From Bin87 sp965204905 (GTDB lineage: Bacteria; Chloroflexota; Dehalococcoidia; Lucifugimonadales; UBA3495), in contig CBDBGA010000001.1 in assembly GCA_965204905.1 (NCBI GenBank), forward strand, positions 1-64,000: DNA of 64,000 bases, written 5' to 3'. The position numbers and the translations under genes were made by a program. Numbering within the stretch: position 1 is the stretch's first letter; each line of letters starts with the position of its first letter. Positions 54,706 to 63,812 of this stretch are shown one piece after another. The notes beneath the pieces were generated by a model. The model was not told the DNA's origin, searched no databases, and was given only the letters and a program-made list of their open reading frames with translations.

Positions 54706-56106
54706 CTACGTCGCGTGTGAACTCACGCCTCTTAGACATTTGTCCACAGGCTGTAGCACGTTGCGCGCTGAGTTGTACTCGGCATCGACTTCCAATCCGC
54801 AGTGAACGCATCTGAAATGAGCGCGTCCTTGGCGGGAATCAGCATCAACGATCCCGCAACGATGACAAGTTTGGCTCATGTATGGGGATGGCACTCTCAC
54901 GAATGGAATACCGGCTCTCTCGGCCTTATATTCCAGCATGTACGTAAACGCGCCCCATGTCTGATCAAGTACTGAACGATTAAATCGTCGCTGCCGACTC
55001 ACCCCCTCTCCCGGCGCACCCACATTACCGGATGCCGACCTCGTCATATCCATGAGATCAGGCGCCTCAATGCAGATCGCGTCGTGCTCCCGCACGAGCT
55101 GGCTGGATATCTCATGAAGCAGTCCCATATTCGCTTCCCGCTGGGCTTGCTCAAACTTGGCCAATTGGAGCCGGGTCTTCCGGTAGCCCTGTCCATGGCA
55201 TCGAGACTGAGCATCGGACGGGTCTATCGGATGCCACCGACGTCGGAAACTGCTGGTTGCGGTACGCTCCCACGACGCGAATCCCTTTCGCATGGAATCC
55301 CGTTGTTGCCGCGCCATCTTACGCTGTAACCGCACCAGCGTACTGCGGTCCCTATCGCGCCGCTCCATAAGCACCGGTTCGGTATGGCCGGCGGCGGTCA
55401 TTCGCTGAACTACACCCGGGTGTAGTCCAACAGGGTTCTGAGGCGGTGCCGGTGATCTCTCCGGCAACTCGCCGATGGCGAAGCGCATTGAAATCGTAAC
55501 ACGCTTAGGCGTGCGAGTTACCGTGATATACGAAGGTTGCAACGGAGTGCCATCGGACGACACCGGCAAGCGTCCGTCCCAACGAAATTCCAGCCTGGGT
55601 AGTCCCTTAATTCGTAAATACCCCTTGCGGCCACTCTCGGCTCGACTCAGAAACCGCTCAGTTCCAGCGTGGCATTCCAAGGTCCTGAACCGTTCCGGCG
55701 GCTTGAACCTGGGCTGCCCCCACAACATCCGCCAACGGCCTTCACGAGCGTCCCACCGTATCATTCGGGGAGCTCCCTCCAACTGACCGGAGAGCGCTCG
55801 AACCAATTCTGCCAACGCTTCCTTGTAGTGCCTATAGGCCCGATCCAAGCGATCCAGGGTACCTACAGACACCCGCCGATGCACCTCCGCGTACTCCTGG
55901 AAATCGGCGCGTATAGCCGTGAGTTCACGGGACTGGTGAGTCTTCCCCAAAGAAACCCGGCCCATACGCCAAGCCGTCAGCCGCTCCTCCAGGGCGCAGT
56001 TATACAACAACCGCTGCTCTTCCAATCGCTGATCCAGAAGCCGGTGCCCCGTCTTCGTCAGATACGCTTTCACACGGTATGTGGTAATCAGAGGCATGTC
56101 CGTCAT
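54706..56106 (-). CDS. tnpB: TnpB homologue with RuvC-I Asp replaced by His
   Basis: The 466-residue protein has TnpB features: an N-terminal strand (LITTYRVKAYLTKTGHRLLD), RuvC-II (DAICIEAPDLMDM, Glu347), a zinc ribbon (CHRCG..CVHCG) and RuvC-III (GLEVDAEYNSARNVL, Asp441). RuvC-I reads NPVGLHPGVVQRM where GxDxG is expected; the codon at 55420-55422 gives His229 (CAC), one base from GAC. Loss of this Asp should abolish cleavage while leaving RNA-guided binding possible, as in known nuclease-dead TnpB repressors. The frame is otherwise open and unbroken. A point-mutation pseudogene remains possible. Confidence 0.85.
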   Translation of the reverse strand: MTDMPLITTYRVKAYLTKTGHRLLDQRLEEQRLLYNCALEERLTAWRMGRVSLGKTHQSRELTAIRADFQEYAEVHRRVSVGTLDRLDRAYRHYKEALAELVRALSGQLEGAPRMIRWDAREGRWRMLWGQPRFKPPERFRTLECHAGTERFLSRAESGRKGYLRIKGLPRLEFRWDGRLPVSSDGTPLQPSYITVTRTPKRVTISMRFAIGELPERSPAPPQNPVGLHPGVVQRMTAAGHTEPVLMERRDRDRSTLVRLQRKMARQQRDSMRKGFASWERTATSSFRRRWHPIDPSDAQSRCHGQGYRKTRLQLAKFEQAQREANMGLLHEISSQLVREHDAICIEAPDLMDMTRSASGNVGAPGEGVSRQRRFNRSVLDQTWGAFTYMLEYKAERAGIPFVRVPSPYMSQTCHRCGIVDADSRQGRAHFRCVHCGLEVDAEYNSARNVLQPVDKCLRGVSSHAT

Positions 56107-56432
56107 TATAAAGTACGATCATTCATCTTCTCCAGAGATACGCGGACCGGGCCACTGCGGTCTACAGTGGTTGCTTCTCGAATCGGGTACCGGCTCCAGG
56201 TCATCAGTTGCCTTCAATTCCCACCGACAGCCGTGGGACTTCTCTGGATCAAAGGGATTCACACGAAATAATACACATTAACATACCCAATTTATTACCA
56301 CTATCATGCGGTTGATAGTGTATATTGTTGCTGGCCTTTTCTAACTGACTCTCCGCCCGGAAGACTCCCAGCGATCAGCGCAGTGGGAAGCAACGGTGGA
56401 CCGTGATCACTTGATGGAGATAAGGATAAAGC
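56107..56432. other. AT-richer intergenic region
   Basis: Between divergent tnpB and protease genes. It contains an AT-rich stretch near 56265-56345 (ATACACATTAACATACCCAA; GCGGTTGATAGTGTATATTG) that probably holds the protease promoter and the TnpB left end. GGAG lies about 20 bases before the protease ATG. Confidence 0.4.
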
Positions 56433-58376
56433 ATGACTTCAATCAACCTGCGCCGCGGATCATTCTTGGCTGGCATCGGTCTCTTGACCGCCGTTTTTAC
56501 TCTGGGAGCGTTCCTTGTTCTTGTCGGGGATGTTGCCGCGCACCAGCCCATAGGGCTGCAAGTCTCGGAATCGGATACCCCCGAACCGCCCTGCCCCTAC
56601 GGACACGACGACGCCTGCGAAGACGCGCTGCCGCCCCGGGCTTCGGTCAATCCGTTCCGGTCGGAAGACCCCCACGCTCACGTTCATTCGCTCAACGCCG
56701 GCGCCGACCATTACGACCACCAACAACACCTGGAGGAGATCGCTACGCTGAACCGGCAGGTATTGGCCCGCCTGGCCGTCTCCGGTCAGTCGGAGGCGGA
56801 CGCAGAGAGTAAAGCGGCCGGCGAACCCGACGGGTCGGGCGGCGGCGTCAGCTACGCCATCACTTCCGACATAACAGGACTTCCCTGGGTCAGAGACGGT
56901 CAGAACGAAGCGGAAAAGTTGACCGTAGCCTGGCTCAGCGAATTGCAGGAACACAATCCCTCTTTGGTCACCGCTCTGGTCCGGATGCCTTTCCTACAGG
57001 ATCACACACCCGGCGACTTGCAGGCCATTCAGACACTGACGCTAATGTCGAGAGGCACGTCCCGAATTGACCCCAACCCGCAGTACGCGACGGCGCTGGC
57101 CAATCACGCCGCGTTTGCCGACGGCGGCGGCGTTGACAACACCGAGGCCAAGATCATCGCCGTTACCAGTATCCCGTACCTTATTGAAGCCATCGACACC
57201 GACGGAACGGACCTGGTTGGCCGGATCGCCGATGAGGGAATCGTCGAAGAAGCGAGCGTGTCCGGCCGGTACGGCAACCCGCTGACCTTCGCCATCGTAA
57301 GGTTGGGCGTTTCCCGGCAGAACAGCGAGCTGATGCAGTCGGTGACCTCCGCCACCGGGCACGCTGAAACGCTGATGAACCAGGCCCTCCCCGTCGATTT
57401 CGTCGGGTCCCTGGTCTCCAGCAACACGATACCGGGAGCGGCGGCGGCCAATAACAACATCCAGCTTTGGTTTGACGGCGGTTTCGATAGGGAGGGAACC
57501 TACAGCGACCGGTATCGGCAGCGAGTCGCGGCCCATGAAATTGGCCATTACTGGTGGACTGCTAACAACCGGCACGAAGCCTGGATTTCCGAGGGGGGCG
57601 CCCAATACATCGGGGCCTACTCCGTGAAAACCCAGTTCGGCGACAGCAGTCTCTACACCAACACCTGGCCCTGCCCCTACTACCGCACCATTGAGCACCT
57701 GCGCGCCGACAACCCGCAGTACGGTGTATCCCAGGGAAGCCTCTGCAACTATGCGCTGGGGGACCGACTGTTCGTTAACCTGGACCGCAGCATGGGGCAT
57801 GCGGCGTTCACCACCGGCTTCCGCAACCTGCACCAGCGGCTGTCCACCTACGAGGATGACGAAATTGACCAGGGGCTCAGCCTGATGCGAGCGTTCTGCT
57901 CCCAATGCCTGACGTCCAGTGCCCGCCTGGGCGAAGTGGGCCACACGCTGGCCCGCCGTTACGGCGAGAAGATACTTACGGACACGGACGCGGCCACGGG
58001 AACCATCGCGGGACTCGGCAGTCCATCAACCGTGTCGTTGGTTGATAGATACAATGACAACCGGCAATATGGAGTCGCCCAAGTATCCGCCAGCAGCCCG
58101 GATCAGCGACGCTGGCTCAGGCTGTATTTCAGCAACGCCCCCAACCCGCCGGAAACCGTCAGGGTCGCGGTGCGACGGCATCACGAAGACCGGTATCCCT
58201 ACTACTACGACTGGGAAGAGCCGACGACGGTGTACCGGAGTGAATCCGGTCCGGCGGCGTGGTTCTACGTGTACCTGGGCAGGCCGCCCCGTTGGGCCAT
58301 CGGCCACCACTGGGTGTACGTGTACAACGAGAGCATCCAGAAGGTGGCCGAAGTTGAGTACCAGGTGACCCCGTAA
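56433..58376 (+). CDS. Secreted zinc metalloprotease (HExxH)
   Basis: The 647-residue protein has an N-terminal hydrophobic export signal (FLAGIGLLTAVFTLGAFLVL) and a His/Cys-rich propeptide-like part. The zinc site VAAHEIGHYWWTANN is followed about 15 residues later by AWISEGGAQYIGAY, whose Glu is the likely third ligand (gluzincin pattern). The C-terminal ~110 residues are probably a beta domain (RRWLRLYFSNAPNPPETVRV). It should act outside the cell on proteins or peptides. I cannot assign a MEROPS family. Confidence 0.8.
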   Translation: MTSINLRRGSFLAGIGLLTAVFTLGAFLVLVGDVAAHQPIGLQVSESDTPEPPCPYGHDDACEDALPPRASVNPFRSEDPHAHVHSLNAGADHYDHQQHLEEIATLNRQVLARLAVSGQSEADAESKAAGEPDGSGGGVSYAITSDITGLPWVRDGQNEAEKLTVAWLSELQEHNPSLVTALVRMPFLQDHTPGDLQAIQTLTLMSRGTSRIDPNPQYATALANHAAFADGGGVDNTEAKIIAVTSIPYLIEAIDTDGTDLVGRIADEGIVEEASVSGRYGNPLTFAIVRLGVSRQNSELMQSVTSATGHAETLMNQALPVDFVGSLVSSNTIPGAAAANNNIQLWFDGGFDREGTYSDRYRQRVAAHEIGHYWWTANNRHEAWISEGGAQYIGAYSVKTQFGDSSLYTNTWPCPYYRTIEHLRADNPQYGVSQGSLCNYALGDRLFVNLDRSMGHAAFTTGFRNLHQRLSTYEDDEIDQGLSLMRAFCSQCLTSSARLGEVGHTLARRYGEKILTDTDAATGTIAGLGSPSTVSLVDRYNDNRQYGVAQVSASSPDQRRWLRLYFSNAPNPPETVRVAVRRHHEDRYPYYYDWEEPTTVYRSESGPAAWFYVYLGRPPRWAIGHHWVYVYNESIQKVAEVEYQVTP

Positions 58377-58630
58377 GCAGGCAGCGGTCCGAAGCTTGCT
58401 TGTGGCGCAGCTCGTCGTTGATGGACCCCGCTATGGACTAACCGGGAAAGTCACGCCGCTTCGGATCTGTGGGACAGTCCCGAAGCGCGGTCATCGGGCA
58501 TGGGAATCAATTGGTAGCCCAGCTGCGCCGCCCTCTGCTTTGCGGCGCGCATGGCCCTGCGCCTGCACTGGGTCTCGTAGTTCGGAGCGAATCTATCGCT
58601 GATGGATTTGCACGGGAGGAAAGATAAAGG

Positions 58631-59842
58631 ATGTCAGCCAAAGGAATAATTGTGGCATTGAGCGTGGTTGCGGTTCTTGGCGCGTTGGTGGCAATAGCCG
58701 CGCTGTCGTTCACCGCCGCGCCAACGGCGGCGCAGGAGCCAACGCCGCCCGCGCCCACCGCGACACCGCTGCCCCCAGCCGAGCCCCCCATCATTCCCCC
58801 CGAGGATACTGAGACGCTGGCGCAACTGGAATCGCTCTGCTACGAAGGGTTTGTGTATCAGCTCCACGCCGAGGTTGTGAGCGCGCGCGACGGGCAGGGC
58901 AAAACCGTGTCGCTACAGTGGCGGAGCGATTTGCAATACTGGGAATTCCCGGAAGAAATCACCCCGTACTACCGGATCCAGAGGCAAACTCATGACAAGG
59001 ATGCCCCCACGGGGGAGGAATGGGAGACAGTGGATACTCAGCCCAATATCGACGTTTGGGAAGGGCCCGTTGAAACCGGGCACTGGCACTACCGGGTCCG
59101 ATTGGTTGGACTTACGTCCGGCGATTCGCAGCACGAGTGTGAGGCGGCCCCATGGGCCGAAGACATATTCAATGTTCTTACTCCACAGGAAGAGCTGGCG
59201 CAACATTGCGAGGGCGCCCACATTTATGATCTCACCGCAACCGTTAAGCCGTCGTTCTATGGTCAGGGCGACACGGTAACGCTGGAATGGGATCTGGTTC
59301 TCCGCTACGCGCTGCCGCCGGACGCGGTAAGGAAGCTCCGTGTGGAACGGATGCGCGACGGGGACGAGAGTGATAGGGAAAGCAATTGGGAAACGGTAGC
59401 GACGGTAAACGACACGGACACCTGGACCGGCCCGGCCGAACCGGGCAACTGGCTCTACCGGGTTGCGCTGGTCTCGCTGCAAGCCGGAGATTTAGCGGCC
59501 CAATGCGAAGAACTGAACTGGTCTTATGAAGTTGAGGTCTGGGTTCCCACTGCGGAGGAACGGACACGGGAAGCGTCCGACCGGAAGATACTGATCGAAC
59601 AGGCCACGACGTGCGCCACGGATGTCCTGACTTCAAATCTCACTCCCGCGGCGCGAACGGTCGTTGGCCGACACATTGATGAGCGGGTTGTCGAACTCGC
59701 CAAGGAATTCGAGCGCGCGGAGGATTTGGTCGTACTGACAGTTCTCTTCTGCTCCGAGGGCGAACTCGTGAGCAGCTTCGGCATCAGCATTAGCGCCCAA
59801 CTGTACATACTGTCCCTGCTGTTCGAAGATTTCTACTGGTAA
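58631..59842 (+). CDS. Secreted protein with two FN3-like domains
   Basis: The 403-residue protein has a signal peptide (GIIVALSVVAVLGALVAIAA) ending near TAAQEP, a Pro-rich linker, and two ~110-residue units of similar form (VYQLHAEVVSARDGQGKTVS; IYDLTATVKPSFYGQGDTVT), each with WETV-x-T..D-W-x-GP and YRVxLVxLxxGD, an FN3-like pattern. A helical C-terminal ~90 residues follow (EERTREASDRKILIEQATTC). GGAGG lies before the ATG. Role unknown; it may bind extracellular glycans or proteins. Confidence 0.78.
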   Translation: MSAKGIIVALSVVAVLGALVAIAALSFTAAPTAAQEPTPPAPTATPLPPAEPPIIPPEDTETLAQLESLCYEGFVYQLHAEVVSARDGQGKTVSLQWRSDLQYWEFPEEITPYYRIQRQTHDKDAPTGEEWETVDTQPNIDVWEGPVETGHWHYRVRLVGLTSGDSQHECEAAPWAEDIFNVLTPQEELAQHCEGAHIYDLTATVKPSFYGQGDTVTLEWDLVLRYALPPDAVRKLRVERMRDGDESDRESNWETVATVNDTDTWTGPAEPGNWLYRVALVSLQAGDLAAQCEELNWSYEVEVWVPTAEERTREASDRKILIEQATTCATDVLTSNLTPAARTVVGRHIDERVVELAKEFERAEDLVVLTVLFCSEGELVSSFGISISAQLYILSLLFEDFYW

Positions 59843-59863
59843 ACGGAAGCTGGGGTCCACACG

Positions 59864-59892
59864 AGCGGGGGCGGGATTTCTCCCGCCCCGCT
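59864..59892 (+). terminator. Terminator-like hairpin
   Basis: AGCGGGGGCGGGA and TCCCGCCCCGCT pair with one bulged base around TTTC. A TTTTT run follows 12 bases later. Confidence 0.65.
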
Positions 59893-59893
59893 A

Positions 59894-60173
59894 CGGGGTC
59901 TGTTTTTCGCCAGGTTCCGCGGCGTTGAGCTCGATGGCCGGTGGCGGGAAGAAGCCGCCGTCGATGAATTTCTGGTGACTCTTGACGGCGCCGCACGTTC
60001 TGCGCCTTCCATTCCAACCACGGCTGGGCATTCATCCGCTGCCGCAGTCCCTCGTCCGTCGTCAGCAACGCCCCATCTATCTCACCATGATCCAGCAGGC
60101 GGTCCAGGAAAGCACGCTCCCCTTCATCCTGTAGCGCTTCATTACGGAGCGCGTGAGTTGGTCGACCGTCCAT
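59894..60173 (-). pseudogene. Small frameshifted gene
   Basis: MDGRPTHALRNEALQDEGER and then LLDHGEIDGALLTTDEGLRQ reach WLEWKAQNV; shifting frame near 59990 continues VKSHQKFIDGGFFPPPAIEL to a stop at about 59894. Together they would make a ~95-residue product. The family is not recognised. Confidence 0.4.
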
Positions 60174-60278
60174 CGCCCGGGCCGAACCGCAGCGCTATTA
60201 TGACTTCAGCCTGAAAACTGAATAGCGGCCGCGCTGATTCAATTTCGCGTAATAACGGCCGCAGGCCGACAATCGGCG

Positions 60279-60878
60279 TCAATACCGGGTCCGGTCCGCC
60301 ACGGCGTCATAGTCCTCCAGGCTCAACCAGTGGCACCAGAGGCCAGGGAGGCGCAACCGTTGGTGCTGACCCGGAACGCTCCAAGCGGACACCGCAACGT
60401 GGATCCTGCCCGGAGCATAGTCGCGGACTACCTCCAGCGCCGGCAGCAGGTCGTTATCCGTGGACATCATCACGCCGACGTCGTACTCGCCCTCGATCGC
60501 CAGCTTCACGAAGTCAACGGCCAGGGCAACATCGACGCCTTTCTCCTGGGCGGGCACCGCTGGCCAGCCCGTCGGGTAACGGAGGGATCGGGTGATTACC
60601 GTCGCTCCGTCCGATGCCCAGCGCTGGGTCTGCCTTCGGTGAGCCGCGTAGGTGCGAGGATCCCGCCTCGCGTCCGGTTCTCCGGAATAAATGCGCACGT
60701 CCGACAGCGTGCAGGGAGCACCGTTCGGGCCGCCTCTGCCTGCGATCAGACGCCCCAGATCCATGGGGCTAAACTGCCCGTCTCTGCCGGACTGAGTATT
60801 GGGGAAAAAGAGGGCCCGCGCTCGGCGGTACGCATTCTGTCCGTCTATGAACAGGGCCAGGCGCAGGGGCGTGGTCAT
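60279..60878 (-). CDS. NYN-domain (PIN-like) nuclease
   Basis: The 199-residue protein has the NYN/DUF88 signature: LALFIDGQNAYRRA at the start (first acid pair), EKGVDVALAVDFVKLA in the middle and MMSTDNDLLPALEVV near the end. These proteins are putative metal-dependent ribonucleases. I use ATG at 60878; GTG at 60887 is also possible. It stands alone between non-coding stretches. Confidence 0.85.
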   Translation of the reverse strand: MTTPLRLALFIDGQNAYRRARALFFPNTQSGRDGQFSPMDLGRLIAGRGGPNGAPCTLSDVRIYSGEPDARRDPRTYAAHRRQTQRWASDGATVITRSLRYPTGWPAVPAQEKGVDVALAVDFVKLAIEGEYDVGVMMSTDNDLLPALEVVRDYAPGRIHVAVSAWSVPGQHQRLRLPGLWCHWLSLEDYDAVADRTRY

Positions 60879-60887
60879 CAATAGCAC

Positions 60888-61359
60888 CGCTCTGAGGGCA
60901 AAAATAATCCCCGCGATCAGCCCGGCTCGAAGCCGAGTGGATCACGAGGGAGAGTAGTTCCATGCTAGGCGAAACACCCAGACCTGTCAAGGATCTTCGG
61001 CCGAGATGAGGAGATTTCGCTACTCTGATTGTAACGCGACGGCTTCGTAAATCATCCAATGAGCCGACGATTTTCGTAGTATATGCCGCAAACGGATTCG
61101 CACGCAGAGCGACGAGGACCAGCGCACGACAGATCAGGAGAACCCAAGTCCGCGAACGTGGCCAAGACACAGCCAGGACGCTCTCCATCGGCGTTTAGGC
61201 CCCGCACGCGCGGGATAGAACCGTCCACTGCCGGCCGGCGTTGCGTCCTGAGAAGGTTCTCCCATTGGTAGGGATGCGCTTCGGCGTACCGCGCCGCGCA
61301 AGCACGGCGATTTGACGGGCCACAAAGGACCGTGTAATTTCCCCTACAGGAGTAACAAT
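60888..61359. other. No gene seen
   Basis: No supported coding region. The last 30 bases contain the ribosome site CAGGAG for the next gene. Confidence 0.4.
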
Positions 61360-61884
61360 ATGGTCGCAAACCCCGTCACGGGCCAGAAACCAACGGACTA
61401 CACGCCCCTCCAGTGGCTTCCAACACTGCTGAAGGTTTTCATCTCACGATCCCTCACCCCCACCGTTGACGCAACCCACGTCAAACCGGAGGCCGGAAGG
61501 ATCCCAGGTGACTGGTTCGAGGGAACCATCGCAGAGTTGTGCGGCCTACCCTGGGATGACCCTGACTGGACATCAGAGAACCCGCAACCCCTAGACGCCA
61601 CCGCCGTTGCGGAATTGCTGCTGATCCTCCTCGATGTCCTGCCCGAACACGCCATGGCGCCGAATATCACCCCGAACTGGGACGGCGGCGCTATGGCAAC
61701 ATGGCTCCTGGGAGACCTCACCCTAGAGATCGAAACCCGACCGGGCCACCCCGCCCAATACTGCTACGGCGACGAGCGGGGCAAACAAGACCTAGACGAC
61801 GAGGGCGAAGTCTCCGGCAACGAGGAACGCCTTCGCGGTTGGGTCAAGGTGCTGGCCGACGCAGCCACTGAACTCAGCCTATGA
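61360..61884 (+). CDS. Unknown protein, first of an overlapping pair
   Basis: The 174-residue protein starts MVANPVTGQKPTDYTPLQWL, with CAGGAG seven bases upstream. An acidic middle (CGLPWDDPDWTSENPQPLDA) and GGAMATWLLGDLTLEIETRP suggest a compact cytoplasmic fold. No signal or membrane segment. Its stop overlaps the next start (ATGA). Confidence 0.6.
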   Translation: MVANPVTGQKPTDYTPLQWLPTLLKVFISRSLTPTVDATHVKPEAGRIPGDWFEGTIAELCGLPWDDPDWTSENPQPLDATAVAELLLILLDVLPEHAMAPNITPNWDGGAMATWLLGDLTLEIETRPGHPAQYCYGDERGKQDLDDEGEVSGNEERLRGWVKVLADAATELSL

Positions 61885-62309
61885 CGGGACAGCACCGACC
61901 CGCCGGACACGACCGGCTGGTAATGAGACGGATAGGCGCCGGACAATTGACCCATGACCCCTCCACAGGGATTCCGAGACCTCCCAGCAGCCATCTAGAT
62001 ATGGGACCGGGAGACGGATACGCCTCATGCCGCCTGGTAGGCGACGCCGACCCCAACGAAGTAATAAACGAAGGTGCAGGAGACTATCTGTATGTCTTAC
62101 CGGTTGCCAGCATCAGGGAAGCCGGCATGGACATTCTCGAAACTCCCGAATCCGGCGGACCGGGGCACTGCGACATCACCGGCGCCAAGACGATCCGGCG
62201 ACGAGCGAAGCAACGCCTCATGGCGGAAGCCCTCTGGGTCCGAGGACACAGTCCGCCGGGAGCATCCGAGGACCGGATAATAGACGTGCCTTCACCTCGC
62301 GTTTGCTAA
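61881..62309 (+). CDS. Unknown protein, second of an overlapping pair
   Basis: The 142-residue protein starts MTGQHRPAGHDRLVMRRIGA and is basic overall, with KTIRRRAKQRLMAEALWVRG near its C-terminus. ATGA overlap with the preceding acidic protein gives an acidic/basic pair, a layout seen in toxin-antitoxin and other two-protein modules. I do not recognise either, so no function is assigned. Confidence 0.5.
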   Translation: MTGQHRPAGHDRLVMRRIGAGQLTHDPSTGIPRPPSSHLDMGPGDGYASCRLVGDADPNEVINEGAGDYLYVLPVASIREAGMDILETPESGGPGHCDITGAKTIRRRAKQRLMAEALWVRGHSPPGASEDRIIDVPSPRVC

Positions 62310-62713
62310 ATCCGTGGCCCGCGGAAAATTCCCACAGAGATCAATTTGGCGCGGCCCTAAAAAATTTGCGGCACCCGGCCCAATACGCTATTCCTACAAC
62401 GGCGTTGCCCGCAAATTAGCAATATCCGGAAAATGTGAGCCGCTGCACCGATTACGAAATACGTCGGAGCATTGGCCGGACTCTGATGCGGCGACTCCAG
62501 ATCTGGAGTAGCGAAATTTCCTCGCCGAGATCCGGGCCCATCCGCCGCTCTCAGCTACTGACGGTTCAAGTGGACTTGCCGATATCAGCCACGGTTCGCC
62601 AGAGGGCTGTTACGTGAACTGGCTGGAAGGGCGCTTTCGCTCGCCAACAGCGCAGTGGATTTCCTCAGCCCAAGCGCCTTTCCCAACGCCATTTCCGTAA
62701 CTCTCGTCCAAGC
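62310..62713. other. No gene seen
   Basis: No reading frame here is supported by start signals or recognisable protein. Confidence 0.4.
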
Positions 62714-62983
62714 CTAATCGCAGTAGCGGGCGTAGTCGGCCCTGATCTCCGCCATCGTGACCGCCCCTCCCTCCATCTGAGCACGCAACCGCTCCTCCAT
62801 CGCCTCGGCGCTCAGCGGCACGGACCCGACCGCGTTGGACATGGTCCGCTGATGCAGGATGGTGTTGGAGTCCGCCATGCAATCGGCGTACCGACGCACC
62901 ATCCGGTCGTCGCCATCCATCCCGCAGGCCAGCGTGGCCCACAGGCAGACCGTCATCGCCAGCGCGGTCCACAAACGATGCAC
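62714..62983 (-). CDS. Small putative lipoprotein
   Basis: From GTG at 62983 (AGGACAG upstream) the 89-residue protein reads MHRLWTALAMTVCLWATLAC and then GMDGDD: a short basic n-region, hydrophobic core and a lipobox-like LACG. The mature part has two further cysteines (ADCMAD, RYCD). It lies 36 bases after the upstream gene on the same strand. Role unknown. Confidence 0.55.
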   Translation of the reverse strand: MHRLWTALAMTVCLWATLACGMDGDDRMVRRYADCMADSNTILHQRTMSNAVGSVPLSAEAMEERLRAQMEGGAVTMAEIRADYARYCD

Positions 62984-63019
62984 AATTATCTGTCCTGAGC
63001 GCCCAACGACACGAATCAA

Positions 63020-63526
63020 TCACGGACGTCCCATGCCGCCGAACACGTCGGGCGTCGCCACCGCGGCGAAGTCGGCATCGACGAAGTAGCTCTGCAGCGG
63101 GCTGTTGGCCACCACCGGCCGGGGCAGCCTCAGTCCACGTTCCTGTTGAAATCTCCGCAGCGTATGTCTCATTCGCATCAGGAGCGAGCGCAACTCCGCC
63201 GGCGTCAGCTCCGCACGCTGGCACAGAGCGCTCCGGTGGATGCCAGCCTCTCCCGCCCGCCACACGTGCCGCGCCATCCGCCTGGCCACCGGCTCCAGAC
63301 CAGCCAGGAATTCGCCGGCCAGGGCCTCCGTCCATTCTGAGGCAGCCGCTTCATCAGATCCCGAAGCGCCCGGTGTCCCGGTGGTCGGCTTCGCATCATT
63401 ACCGCTGCCCGCAGGCGTCTCCGTTGACCCACCGGCACCGACCGCAGGCGCGTTTCGTCCGGCGCTCCCAAGCTGCCGCAGCACCCGGACCACCTCGTCA
63501 ACGCTGCCCTCAATTTCCACGCGCAT
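63020..63526 (-). CDS. Unknown protein, possible winged-helix C-terminus
   Basis: The 168-residue protein starts MRVEIEGSVDEVVRVLRQLG, has a low-complexity Gly/Ala/Thr linker, then a helical region (HVWRAGEAGIHRSALCQRAE, LTPAELRSLLMRMRHTLRRF) like a DNA-binding or immunity-type fold, ending with VFGGMGRP. It resembles small regulators of mobile elements in layout only. Confidence 0.55.
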   Translation of the reverse strand: MRVEIEGSVDEVVRVLRQLGSAGRNAPAVGAGGSTETPAGSGNDAKPTTGTPGASGSDEAAASEWTEALAGEFLAGLEPVARRMARHVWRAGEAGIHRSALCQRAELTPAELRSLLMRMRHTLRRFQQERGLRLPRPVVANSPLQSYFVDADFAAVATPDVFGGMGRP

Positions 63527-63611
63527 CTGCGTCGCGGTGACACTCCCCTATCGTCGCTCTCATCCTCACGGGTGCGCCGCAGAGGACGCCGCAAGGAACA
63601 ACGGCCCGGTT

Positions 63612-63809
63612 CTACATGCATCGGATTTCCGCCATCATCTCGCCGAGCCCTTCGACGGTCTCCCGCAAGCCTGAGTACATGGACCCACCCGGCCGGCGCA
63701 CGGCGGCCACGTTCATGCTGATGCTGTCGTACCCCATATTGGCGATCAGCCGCACCTGGTCCAGGCATTCCTTCGGGGTTCCCGCGACGGGGAACCGCTC
63801 GATCAGGAT
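63612..63809 (-). pseudogene. C-terminal fragment of a luciferase-like monooxygenase
   Basis: The minus-strand frame ILIERFPVAGTPKECLDQVR, LIANMGYDSISMNVAAVRRP and MYSGLRETVEGLGEMMAEIR to the stop matches the end of LLM-class flavin-dependent oxidoreductases (G-T-P-x-E-C..L..GxD). The rest of the gene is missing to the right, where unrelated plus-strand sequence begins. Confidence 0.6.
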
Positions 63810-63812
63810 TGT

